Of a stretch of DNA of 63,904 bases, positions 51,423 through 59,451 are shown in pieces. Positions within the stretch are counted from its first letter, which is position 1. Each line of letters begins with the position of its first letter. The notes beneath the pieces are model-generated. The model had not been told where the DNA came from. It made no database searches and saw only the letters and a list, made by a program, of their open reading frames with translations. Source of the DNA: JBFLYZ01 sp040756415 (GTDB lineage Bacteria > Bacteroidota > Bacteroidia > JADZBD01); assembly GCA_040756415.1 (NCBI GenBank), contig JBFLYZ010000016.1:1-63904 (forward strand), written 5' to 3'. The translations under genes and the position numbers were made by a program.

Positions 51423-54400
51423 TTAGCCTTTATCCGGAATAAGGTAAGCCGAATATTTATTCAGTATCTGCTCCAGGTCTTTGCCCGTAGCGTCCTGGCC
51501 GGCCTTTTTGGCAAAGTTCACCAGGCGCTCCAGTATATCGGTCTTGCGGTACACCTCGCGCATCATGTTGTTCCTGTCCTTGCCGGAAAGCGACAAATAA
51601 TATTCGATATCGCCCTGCAGTATTTCCGCGTAACGCTTGGCCAGCTTGTTGGCCTCATCGTACCCCCCCGCATCGTAAAAGGCCTGCACCAGGTAAGTAT
51701 TATATTCATAAGGCTCGTTGTAATAAGGTACGTTGTGCTCGGGCAGCACCTGCAGTTCTTTCCTGAGCACTTCCAGTGCCTTGTCCTTTTTACCCTCCTG
51801 TATCAATGCCTGCGCCAGCGTGATCATCTGCATGCGCAGGGTCTGAGCCATGCGCAGGTTGTTCTCGTCCATGTACACTTCGTTCTTATCGAGCCCTCCC
51901 CAGGCGAACTTCTTCATGGTGTTCTCGTACATGATATCCGTGGCTATGCGCAGGGGCTTGCTTTCATCCGGCTTGAGCGGAACCAGGCGGTAGGCCAGTC
52001 CTTCGAGCTGGAAAAAAGGCTGAAGATTGATGTAGGCATCGCTGCCGGTGGTGATCGAGAAATAGATGGGCCGCTCCCAGTTGTTGGCCGAAATGATATC
52101 GAGCACCAGCAGGTCGCTCTTCATGAGGTAGTTCTTCGATACGGTCCATTCGATGGCATTGACCAGGAAAGCGGTGTCGCGCTTCAGCACGGTGCCATTC
52201 GCGAGCACCTTGTTCTTATCCACCGGCACGCGGAAATTTTTTGTGGGGAAGAAATTGCGCGCCTCGTCACCGAGTTGCACCTTGGCCTTGGGGTTCTCGT
52301 CATCGCCCACAAATTCGATCATTTTCTTCAGGTCCTGGAAACCGGTAAGCTCTTTGCGCTCGCGTATGGGTACCCATTCGCGCTTGCCCAACCCGTATTT
52401 ATCGACCGTGAGCGTGAGCGGGATAGGGTCCGAATCATAGGCCTTGCGGGCGAGTTGCTCGATATACCAGTCGGTATTGGCCAGGCTCAGGTTGACCACG
52501 CGCACATCCGTGCGTATGCCTTCCACTTCCTGTACGTACCAGAGCGGGAAGGTGTCGTTATCGCCATTGGTGAATATGATGGCGTTCCTGGCGCACGACT
52601 CGAGATAGTTGCGCGCGTAATCCAGGCAGGTATAACGGTTCGAGCGGTTATGATCATCCCAGTTCTGGGCGGCCAGCAGGCCCGGCACGGCCAATGTACA
52701 CAGCACCGTAATGACGGCCGCGCGCAAGGTCTGGTTCCTGAGCTGCTTGAGCATATCGAACAGGGCCAGCACGCCCAGCCCTATCCAGATGCAGAAAGCG
52801 TAAAATGACCCGGCATAGGAGTAATCCCGCTCACGGGGCTGGTATGGATACTGGTTCAGGTAGATGACGATGGCCAGGCCGGTGAGGAAGAAAAGCAGCA
52901 GCACCACAAACGCATCTTTGTTGTTCCTGTTGAAATGGAAGACCAGGCCCAGCAGGCCCAGCAGCAGCGGCAGGAAATAATATTTGTTGTTGCCCTTGCT
53001 TTCCGTTACGCTTTCAGGAAGCTTCGCCTGGTTCCCCAGCCGCAGCTCATCGATGAAAGGAATGCCGCTGACCCAGTTACCCTCCAACTGGCTGGTGTAT
53101 TCTATGCCATGGCCCTGTATGTCGTTCTGCCGCCCCACGAAGTTCCACATGAAATAGCGCATATACATGTGCGAGACCTGGTACTTGAAGAAGTATTTCA
53201 GGTTCTCGAAAAAAGTGGGCTTGACAATATCTTCCACTTCTCCGCTGAAGGGGTTGTTGTACCGTATGCGCTCGCCCTTGATATTGGCCCACGACTGGTA
53301 TGCCTTTTCGTGGTTGCCCTGCTGGCTCCACATGCGCGGGAACACGGTGCAGAAGCGCTTGTCGTAATTGGGTTTTTCGTTCTTGCGGTCGTCAGCTATC
53401 ACGTATTTTCCCGCTTTATCATCGCGCTTGTAGACCGGGGTGCCGTCTATGTACGGCTCATCCGCGTCCAGAGGAGAATTGTAGTATTGCCCGTACAGCA
53501 GGGGCCAGTCGCCATACTGCTCGCGCTTGAGATACGAGTACAGGTTGATGGCGTTCTCCGGGTTGTTCTGGTCCATGGGCGTGTTCGACAGCGAGCGGAT
53601 CACCAGCACGAAGAAAGACGAATAGCCGATGAGCAGCACGGCAAAGGAGAGCACGATGGTGTTCATCACGTATTTCTTCTTCTGTATGGAATAACGTATG
53701 CCCCATACGATGCCCCCGATGAGGAGAATAAAGTAAATGATGGTGCCGTAGTTGAAAGGCAGCCCGATGGAGTTCTTGAAAAATATCTCGAATGATGCCG
53801 AGAGGCTGACGATACCGGGTATGATCACGTTCATGATGGCGCCCAGCAGGAGCACCGAGATCACTATAGCCAGGATCAGGCCGTTGCGCGTGGTCTTGAA
53901 CTTCTTGAAATAATAGATCATCACGATGGCAGGTATCGCAAGCAGGTTGAGCAGGTGAACCCCTATGGATAAGCCCATCACATAAGCGATAAAGATCAGC
54001 CAGCGGTCGGCATAGGGCTCATCGGCAATACGTTCCCATTTGAGGATGGCCCAGAAAACGAGGGCCGTGCAAAGCGATGACATGGCATATACCTCGCCTT
54101 CCACAGCCGAGAACCAGGCTGAATCGGTAAAGGTATAAGCGGCAGCTCCTACAAACCCGCTGCCCAGGATGGCCCAGAGCTGCCCCCTGGTCATTTCGGC
54201 AGCGCCATTCATACCCGCCACGATTCGTTTGGCAAAAGCTGTTATCGTCCAGAAAAGGAATAAGACCGTAAAGGCGCTGGCCAGGGCGCTCATCACGTTC
54301 ACCCACAGGGCGGCCTGGCTGGGGTCGCCACCGGCAAAGAGGGTGAAAAATCGGCCCAGCAGAAGGAAAAAGGGCGCCCCGGGAGGGTGTCCTACTTCCA

Positions 54401-54536
54401 GCTTGTAGCATGAAAGGATGTATTCCCCGCAATCCCAGAACGAGGCGGTAGGTTCAATGGTACTGAGGTAAACGACCGCTGCAAGCAGGAAAGCTCCCCA
54501 TCCCAGCAGGTTGTTTAGTTTGTTATAATTGTTCAT
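51423..54536 (-). CDS. DUF2723 family multi-pass membrane protein (glycosyltransferase-like)
   Basis: 1037 residues from the ATG at 54536 (MNNYNKLNNLLGWGAF); ATG at 54545 is close and equally possible, while the 54608 start gives an atypical N-terminus. The family signature STIEPTASFWDCGEYILS (about 25-42) and VGHPPGAPFFLLLGR mark DUF2723, related to protein O-mannosyltransferase-type GT-C enzymes, and mostly found in Bacteroidota. About twelve helices run to residue 650. The C-terminal 380 residues are soluble, with TPR-like helices near the end (ALIQEGKKDKALEVLRKELQ). Probably moves sugars onto exported proteins; general O-glycosylation is known in the phylum, but this role is inferred. Confidence 0.88.
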   Translation of the reverse strand: MNNYNKLNNLLGWGAFLLAAVVYLSTIEPTASFWDCGEYILSCYKLEVGHPPGAPFFLLLGRFFTLFAGGDPSQAALWVNVMSALASAFTVLFLFWTITAFAKRIVAGMNGAAEMTRGQLWAILGSGFVGAAAYTFTDSAWFSAVEGEVYAMSSLCTALVFWAILKWERIADEPYADRWLIFIAYVMGLSIGVHLLNLLAIPAIVMIYYFKKFKTTRNGLILAIVISVLLLGAIMNVIIPGIVSLSASFEIFFKNSIGLPFNYGTIIYFILLIGGIVWGIRYSIQKKKYVMNTIVLSFAVLLIGYSSFFVLVIRSLSNTPMDQNNPENAINLYSYLKREQYGDWPLLYGQYYNSPLDADEPYIDGTPVYKRDDKAGKYVIADDRKNEKPNYDKRFCTVFPRMWSQQGNHEKAYQSWANIKGERIRYNNPFSGEVEDIVKPTFFENLKYFFKYQVSHMYMRYFMWNFVGRQNDIQGHGIEYTSQLEGNWVSGIPFIDELRLGNQAKLPESVTESKGNNKYYFLPLLLGLLGLVFHFNRNNKDAFVVLLLFFLTGLAIVIYLNQYPYQPRERDYSYAGSFYAFCIWIGLGVLALFDMLKQLRNQTLRAAVITVLCTLAVPGLLAAQNWDDHNRSNRYTCLDYARNYLESCARNAIIFTNGDNDTFPLWYVQEVEGIRTDVRVVNLSLANTDWYIEQLARKAYDSDPIPLTLTVDKYGLGKREWVPIRERKELTGFQDLKKMIEFVGDDENPKAKVQLGDEARNFFPTKNFRVPVDKNKVLANGTVLKRDTAFLVNAIEWTVSKNYLMKSDLLVLDIISANNWERPIYFSITTGSDAYINLQPFFQLEGLAYRLVPLKPDESKPLRIATDIMYENTMKKFAWGGLDKNEVYMDENNLRMAQTLRMQMITLAQALIQEGKKDKALEVLRKELQVLPEHNVPYYNEPYEYNTYLVQAFYDAGGYDEANKLAKRYAEILQGDIEYYLSLSGKDRNNMMREVYRKTDILERLVNFAKKAGQDATGKDLEQILNKYSAYLIPDKG

Positions 54537-54626
54537 TGCGAGCATTTTATGGACAGCGAAAATATAAAATATATTGGTTAAGCCCGGTATTATTGGGATA
54601 AGCGGCACCCTCTTTTAACAATTATT

Positions 54627-54655
54627 TTGACAAAAAGCAGAATTTCTTAATTTTG
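54627..54655 (+). promoter_or_regulatory. Promoter of tRNA-Gln
   Basis: TTG (54627-54629), 18-nt spacer, TAATTTTG (54648-54655). Both boxes fit the consensus. The tRNA begins 24 nt after the -7 box. Confidence 0.75.
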
Positions 54656-54678
54656 CGCTCCCCGTTTGCGGGGGAGAT

Positions 54679-54749
54679 TGCCCGATCGTCTAATGGCAGG
54701 ACTGCAGATTTTGGTTCTGCGTGTGTTGGTTCGAATCCAGCTCGGGCAA
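54679..54749 (+). tRNA. tRNA-Gln (anticodon TTG)
   Basis: 71 nt without CCA. Acceptor TGCCCGA pairs with TCGGGCA. The anticodon stem GCAGA/TCTGC holds loop TTTTGGT, giving anticodon TTG (reads CAA, Gln; CAG by wobble). The T arm is GTTGG-TTCGAAT-CCAGC with one G-U pair. The discriminator base is A and CCA is not encoded. Flanked by a strong promoter and a terminator, so it is a single-gene unit. Confidence 0.95.
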
Positions 54750-54758
54750 CAGAAGGCA

Positions 54759-54784
54759 AACCTCCAGCGAAAGCTGGAGGTTTT
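54759..54784 (+). terminator. Intrinsic terminator after tRNA-Gln
   Basis: AACCTCCAGC (54759-54768), GAAA tetraloop, GCTGGAGGTT (54773-54782), then T. The perfect 10-bp stem is capped by a stable GNRA loop, 10 nt after the tRNA. Confidence 0.88.
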
Positions 54785-54808
54785 GCGTTTATGTTAAGCC
54801 CCCTCCAC

Positions 54809-54835
54809 GGACCAGCTCGCTCAGCGAGCTGGTCC
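54809..54835. repeat. 12-bp perfect hairpin downstream of the tRNA terminator
   Basis: GGACCAGCTCGC (54809-54820), loop TCA, GCGAGCTGGTCC (54824-54835). Very stable; no T-run. It lies in front of the TPR-like fragment, whose open frame extends back through it. Confidence 0.7.
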
Positions 54836-54881
54836 GGATCCAGCGCCCGGCCTGCAGGTCGCCCAGGAACTCGATCAGCTC

Positions 54882-55187
54882 ATGCTATCCAAGCAGGGCG
54901 ATGGCTTTTTGCCGCGTCTTTTCAAAAGGCAATATTATCCGGCAGCCGAGCTGGACCTGACCGTCTTCTGCCTGTACCAGGGCTGGCTCGATGCGGCCAG
55001 GGCCTTTGCCGCACGGGCGGCAATACGATCAACAGCGCTTTATCCCGAGCTGTACCACAATACCGGGTCTGTTTTTTTCCAGATGCAGGATAAAGAGCGT
55101 GCCATGCGATGGCTGCAGAAGTTCCTGGAAACAGGAAAGGACGAAAAAGCGGAACGCATGGTGCAGTTCATGCGCAGCGTGAACTGA
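54882..55187 (+). CDS. Short TPR-like protein or gene remnant
   Basis: 101 residues. The C-terminal half reads as a TPR-type helix pair (PELYHNTGSVFFQMQDKERA, MRWLQKFLETGKDEKAERM), as at the end of a longer TPR protein. The frame stays open upstream of the ATG to about 54797, through the 12-bp hairpin (VAQELDQLMLSKQGD), with no other ATG. This suggests either a small TPR protein or the 3' remnant of a larger gene truncated near the tRNA. No promoter is evident. Confidence 0.45.
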   Translation: MLSKQGDGFLPRLFKRQYYPAAELDLTVFCLYQGWLDAARAFAARAAIRSTALYPELYHNTGSVFFQMQDKERAMRWLQKFLETGKDEKAERMVQFMRSVN

Positions 55188-55314
55188 AAGGGACCGCACT
55201 TCAGCAGGCCGGTAATGAAGAAGGGGCGCAACCGGGTCGTCATGTTAATAACCTCTGCGTATCATTTCCGTATAAGCCTGAATGACGAAATTCTTTTTGC
55301 ATAGTTTTGCTGCG

Positions 55315-57123
55315 ATGAAAAAGACCCTGCTGTTTTTCTCCCTGTTGGCTGTCGTCCAGTTCTCGCTGGCGCAAACAGCGCCCAAGAATCCGCCTAAAAA
55401 GAAAAAGGGCATTCCGCATACGGAAGTGGAATATTACGATGAGGATGGCAAAACCAAAAAAAAGACCGAGATACAGTATGAGGGCCACCTCATGCACGGA
55501 TCGTATAAGATGTGGTACGAGAACGGGGTGCTGGCCAAAGAGGGAACCTACAACCTGGGCCTGGATTCCGGGAACTGGAAGGCCTATTACCTCTCAGGCA
55601 AGCTGAAGAGCGAAGAGAACTACAATAACGGCAAGCGTCACGGCAAAAGCTCGTATTGGTACGATAGCGGGGTAAAAGCCCAGGAGTGCTACTATAAGCA
55701 CGACCGGCCCGACAGCGCGTGGACCGGCTGGTGGGAGAACGGGCAGAAGAAGAGCGAAGAAACGTTCAAGGCCTACCAGAAGAAGGAAGAATGGTTCAGC
55801 AGGAAAGAAGGCAAATGGATGTACTGGTACGAGAACGGCAAGCCGGAGACCGAGGCCTGGTACAAGAACGATTCGCTTCATGGCGCGTTTACCGCCTGGT
55901 ACGAGAACGGGCAAATGACCAAGAAGGGCAGCTACGTAATGAACCGTGAAGACGGAAAGTGGACCTTCTGGTACAAGAACGGGCAAAAGCGCGAGGAGAC
56001 GGAGTTCAAGGACGGGGATTATTTTGTCTGGAACTACTGGACCGAAAAAGGAGAGCAGTTGTGCAAGGACGGCAACGGCAAATACGTGATCATACTGGCC
56101 CAGCAGTTGCAGCGCATGGACGGCCCCATGAAGAACGGCAAGCAGGACGGCCTGTGGATATTTTCTCACCTGGGTACGGAAAAGAAGGAGAGCGAGGTGA
56201 TGTACGCAAGCGGCAAGAAGAACGGCAAGTGCACGAACTATTATGAGAGCGGCATTGTGAAAAGCACGGGAGAATACAAGGACGACAAACAGCACGGTTA
56301 CTGGAAGTGGTACGATAAGCAGGGTAAGATCGATATGGAAGGCACGCTGGACATGGAAGTGCGCACCGGCAAATGGAAATACTGGTATTCGAACGGCAAG
56401 CTGCTTTCAGAAGGCGATTACGCCAACGACAAGCAGAACGGGCACTGGCAATTCTGGTACCAGAACGGCAGCAAATGGAAAGAGGGCGATTACCTGGACG
56501 ACAGCAAGCACGGCCATTGGGTTTTCTGGTATGACACGGGCGCCAAATCGCAGGAGGGCGAATACGTGAAGGGCCGGGAGAACGGGCACTGGCAGTCGTG
56601 GTGGCCGAACGGGCAGCCCAAGGATGACGGCTATTTCAAGAACGGCATCATGGATGGCAAATGGGTGGGATATTATGAGAACGGCAACAAGGACTACGAG
56701 GGACAGTATGCCGACAGCGTGAAGACGGGGGAGTGGAAATATTATTTCAAAAAGACCGGCAAGATGCGCATGGAGGGCAAGTACCAGAACGGGCTCCGCG
56801 AGGGGCAGTGGGTGCAGTGGATGGAGACCGGGACCAAGGAGAACGAGGGCGCCTACAAGGATGGATTGAAGTCAGGCAAATGGACCTTTTATTATCCCGA
56901 GGGAATGAAATTCAAGGAGCAGTACTTCAAGTATGGCAAACCGCACGGCAAATGCGTGACCTATAATGAAGATGGAAGCGTGATCAGCCGGTCGGAATAT
57001 ATCCTGGTGCGCCCCACGGAAAAAGAGGAGTGGATCAGCGTGAAACACGGCACCTGGATCGTTTACGACAGCAAGGGGAATGTCATTAAGAAAGACAAAT
57101 ACGACAAGGGTAAAAAGTTGTAA
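55315..57123 (+). CDS. Long secreted MORN-like repeat protein
   Basis: 602 residues from the ATG at 55315, which opens a signal peptide (MKKTLLFFSLLAVVQFSLAQ). Almost the whole mature chain is tandem MORN-like units of about 23 residues with the core GKWxxWYxNGxxxxEGxY; I estimate more than twenty. Units such as WYENGKPETEAWYKNDSLHG and WYQNGSKWKEGDYLDDSKHG show the pattern. A few positions lack it (around WILVRPTEKEEW). Periplasmic or outer-membrane localisation is expected. It is a longer relative of the protein at 11170-12066. Function is unknown; the repeat suggests a long beta solenoid. Confidence 0.82.
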   Translation: MKKTLLFFSLLAVVQFSLAQTAPKNPPKKKKGIPHTEVEYYDEDGKTKKKTEIQYEGHLMHGSYKMWYENGVLAKEGTYNLGLDSGNWKAYYLSGKLKSEENYNNGKRHGKSSYWYDSGVKAQECYYKHDRPDSAWTGWWENGQKKSEETFKAYQKKEEWFSRKEGKWMYWYENGKPETEAWYKNDSLHGAFTAWYENGQMTKKGSYVMNREDGKWTFWYKNGQKREETEFKDGDYFVWNYWTEKGEQLCKDGNGKYVIILAQQLQRMDGPMKNGKQDGLWIFSHLGTEKKESEVMYASGKKNGKCTNYYESGIVKSTGEYKDDKQHGYWKWYDKQGKIDMEGTLDMEVRTGKWKYWYSNGKLLSEGDYANDKQNGHWQFWYQNGSKWKEGDYLDDSKHGHWVFWYDTGAKSQEGEYVKGRENGHWQSWWPNGQPKDDGYFKNGIMDGKWVGYYENGNKDYEGQYADSVKTGEWKYYFKKTGKMRMEGKYQNGLREGQWVQWMETGTKENEGAYKDGLKSGKWTFYYPEGMKFKEQYFKYGKPHGKCVTYNEDGSVISRSEYILVRPTEKEEWISVKHGTWIVYDSKGNVIKKDKYDKGKKL

Positions 57124-57126
57124 GCC

Positions 57127-57492
57127 CTATTTGTGCCGGTGGTGATGTTGATGATGCCCGCCCGGTTTACGGTAACCTATATTGCCTGTTTTCCCGCCTT
57201 TGCTTTTTCGGATGCTCGACATCCAGGTGAGCGTAATGATCAGCACAAAGGCTATTCCTGCGATCGAATAAAGCAAAACCTTGTTGCTGGAGATCTGTTC
57301 ACCGAGCGAAAGCTCGGGGGTGCTTGCCGCAGTAGCGGAGGTGTCGGCAGGGTTCTGGTCCTGTGCCGTAGTCATGGACGAATCCTGTGATGCGGTAACA
57401 GAATCCTGCGCAAAGGCAGGCAGCGCGCAAAACAGGAAAAGGATCACGAGTATGTAATCCCTTGTTTTTAAGGATACTTGCTTGATAATCAT
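57127..57492 (-). CDS. Single-pass membrane protein with His-rich C-terminal tail
   Basis: 121 residues. Signal or first helix at about 13-28 (YILVILFLFCALPAFAQ). A Ser/Thr/Ala-rich low-complexity stretch follows (30-65), then a membrane helix at about 71-90 (VLLYSIAGIAFVLIITLTWM), a basic stretch, and the tail GGHHQHHHRHK. The tail could bind divalent metal such as nickel or zinc, and would be cytoplasmic if the signal peptide is cleaved. Convergent with the MORN-like gene, 3 nt apart. On the minus strand TATATTTG (57561-57568) is a possible -7 box. No family recognised. Confidence 0.65.
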   Translation of the reverse strand: MIIKQVSLKTRDYILVILFLFCALPAFAQDSVTASQDSSMTTAQDQNPADTSATAASTPELSLGEQISSNKVLLYSIAGIAFVLIITLTWMSSIRKSKGGKTGNIGYRKPGGHHQHHHRHK

Positions 57493-57593
57493 ATAATTAT
57501 TTATTGGTTGCTACCTAAGCATATCCTGGTCAAAGAACTACTTCACCTTCCGGTCTCAAGCAAATATAAAGCTAATATCCTATTTTTGGTCTT

Positions 57594-57623
57594 TTGTTAT
57601 TCTGAAATATTTGCCTATATTTG
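57594..57623 (+). promoter_or_regulatory. Promoter of rimP-nusA-infB
   Basis: TTG (57594-57596), 19-nt spacer, TATATTTG (57616-57623). A perfect two-box Bacteroidota promoter. Transcription should begin near 57630, just ahead of the leader hairpin. Confidence 0.8.
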
Positions 57624-57649
57624 CAACCGCTTTTATGGCAATACGTTCG

Positions 57650-57675
57650 AAGAGGGGTCAGCAGCCCCTCTTTTT
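57650..57675 (+). terminator. Leader terminator/attenuator upstream of rimP
   Basis: AAGAGGGG (57650-57657), loop TCAGCAG, CCCCTCTT (57665-57672), with the T-run extending to 57675. An 8-bp perfect stem with U-tract placed between the promoter and the rimP ATG (57688). It is in the transcribed leader, not at the end of another gene, so attenuation of the operon is the natural reading. Confidence 0.75.
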
Positions 57676-57687
57676 CATCTGTAAAAA

Positions 57688-58146
57688 ATGATAACGGCTG
57701 AACGGATAAGGGAATTAACGGAGCAGAAGATTGCCGGAACGGATATGTTCATTGTAGAGATAAAGGTGCTGCCGGTCAACCGGATCAGCGTGCGGCTCGA
57801 TCGCATGGAGGGGGGTATCGTGGTGAGCGATTGCGCGGAGGTAAGCCGGCATATCGAGGCGGGCCTGGACCGGGATGCGGAGGATTTCAGCCTGGAGGTA
57901 TCTTCGGCCGGATTGGAGGAGCCCTTCCGTGTAAAGCAGCAATACCTCAAGAACAGGGGCCGCAGGGTGGAAGTGCTCACCTTCGATGGCCTCAAGCGCC
58001 AGGGGCGGCTGCAGGAGGCGGATGAGACGGGCATTACGCTGGAGGTGACCCAGCGCGACAGGCAGTTGAAAAAAGATGTTACACACACCATTGCAATACA
58101 GTACGATCAAATCAAACAAACAAAAAAAGTAGTATCGTTCAAATAA
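57688..58146 (+). CDS. rimP: Ribosome maturation factor RimP
   Basis: 152 residues with the RimP two-domain pattern. The N-terminal domain has EIKVLPVNRISVRLD and the conserved VSDCAEVSRHIEAGLD segment (about 47-62). SSAGLEEPFRV follows, then an Sm-like C-terminal domain (RRVEVLTFDGLKRQGRL). Acts in 30S subunit maturation. First gene of the classic rimP-nusA-infB operon, 8 nt before nusA, and downstream of a strong promoter and leader hairpin. Confidence 0.95.
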   Translation: MITAERIRELTEQKIAGTDMFIVEIKVLPVNRISVRLDRMEGGIVVSDCAEVSRHIEAGLDRDAEDFSLEVSSAGLEEPFRVKQQYLKNRGRRVEVLTFDGLKRQGRLQEADETGITLEVTQRDRQLKKDVTHTIAIQYDQIKQTKKVVSFK

Positions 58147-58153
58147 CAATGAA

Positions 58154-59422
58154 ATGAAAAAGGCAAAAGCAGAAAACAGCATTAACCTGATCGAATCGTT
58201 CGCTGAGTTCAAGGAGATGAAGAACATCGACCGCGTTACGTTGATGAGCATTCTGGAGGACGTGTTCCGCAGCATGATCCGCAAAAAATACAATTCAGAC
58301 GAGAACTTCGACATTATCGTGAACCCCGATCGCGGTGACATCGAGATCTGGCATAATCGCATTGTGGTGGATGATGAGTTTGCGGAGGATAGCTTCGATT
58401 ACGATCCGGCCAAGCACATCAGCCTGAGCGAGGCCAGGAAGATCGATGAGGACTTCCAGCTTGAAGACGAAGTGACCACGCCCGTTAAGCTCGAGGATTT
58501 CGGCCGCAGGGCCGTGCTGGCCGTGCGCCAGAACCTGGTATCGAAAGTGCTGGAGCTGGAAAAGGATAACGTATTCAAAAAATACAAGGACCGCATTGGC
58601 GAGGTGGTGACGGGCGAGGTGTACCAGATCTGGAAGAAAGAGATCCTGGTGCTGGATGACGAAGGCAATGAGCTCATCCTGCCCAAGTCAGAGCAGATAC
58701 CCACCGATTTTTTCAAAAAAGGCGACAGCGTGCGCGCGGTGATACAGCGGGTGGATATGAAGAACAATTCGCCCGTGATCATCCTTTCCCGCACATCGCC
58801 CGAGTTCCTGGCCAAGCTCTTCGAGCTGGAGGTTCCCGAGGTGTTTGACGGCCTTATTACCATCAAGCGCATCGTGCGCGAGCCGGGCGAGCGCGCCAAA
58901 GTGGCCGTAGAAAGCTATGACGACCGCATCGACCCGGTGGGCGCCTGCGTGGGCATGAAAGGCTCGCGCATACACGGCATCGTGCGGGAGCTCAAGAACG
59001 AGAATATCGATGTGATCAACTTCACCAATAACCCCACGCTGTTCATTCAGCGCGCCCTCAGCCCGGCCAAGATCACCACCATCAAGCTGGACGAGGAGAA
59101 CAAGCGCGCGGAGGTCTACCTCAAGCCCGACCAGGTTTCCCTGGCCATCGGCAAGGGCGGCCACAACATCAAGCTGGCCGGCCGCCTGACCGGTTACGAG
59201 ATCGATGTGTACCGCGATACCGATGAGGATGTGGAAGATGTTGACCTGGATGAATTTGCAGACGAGATCGATAGCTGGATCATCGATGAGCTCAAAAACA
59301 TCGGCTGCGATACCGCCAAATCGGTGCTCGAGCTGAGCGTGGAAGACCTGGTCAAGCGTACCGACCTGGAAGAAGAGACCGTAAACGAAGTGCGCAACAT
59401 ACTCAAATCCGAATTCGAATAA
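58154..59422 (+). CDS. nusA: Transcription termination/antitermination factor NusA
   Basis: 422 residues. The order is an N-terminal RNA polymerase-binding domain (about 1-125), S1 domain (about 130-200, GEVVTGEVYQIWKKEILVL), KH1 (REPGERAKVAVESYDDRIDP, VGMKGSRIHGIVREL) and KH2 (AIGKGGHNIKLAGRLTG). The acidic stretch DEDVEDVDLDEFADE follows, then a helix-hairpin-helix-like end of about 45 residues. It binds polymerase and nascent hairpins, so it could act on the leader hairpin of its own operon; that is inference. No second acidic repeat as in E. coli. Confidence 0.96.
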   Translation: MKKAKAENSINLIESFAEFKEMKNIDRVTLMSILEDVFRSMIRKKYNSDENFDIIVNPDRGDIEIWHNRIVVDDEFAEDSFDYDPAKHISLSEARKIDEDFQLEDEVTTPVKLEDFGRRAVLAVRQNLVSKVLELEKDNVFKKYKDRIGEVVTGEVYQIWKKEILVLDDEGNELILPKSEQIPTDFFKKGDSVRAVIQRVDMKNNSPVIILSRTSPEFLAKLFELEVPEVFDGLITIKRIVREPGERAKVAVESYDDRIDPVGACVGMKGSRIHGIVRELKNENIDVINFTNNPTLFIQRALSPAKITTIKLDEENKRAEVYLKPDQVSLAIGKGGHNIKLAGRLTGYEIDVYRDTDEDVEDVDLDEFADEIDSWIIDELKNIGCDTAKSVLELSVEDLVKRTDLEEETVNEVRNILKSEFE

Positions 59423-59451
59423 ACGATCAGGAATAATCACCTAAACGAAAT

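Noticed and set aside
54679..54749. tRNA-Gln as an attachment site of an integrated element
   Set aside because: No integrase, no repeated tRNA 3' end and no phage-like genes are visible downstream.
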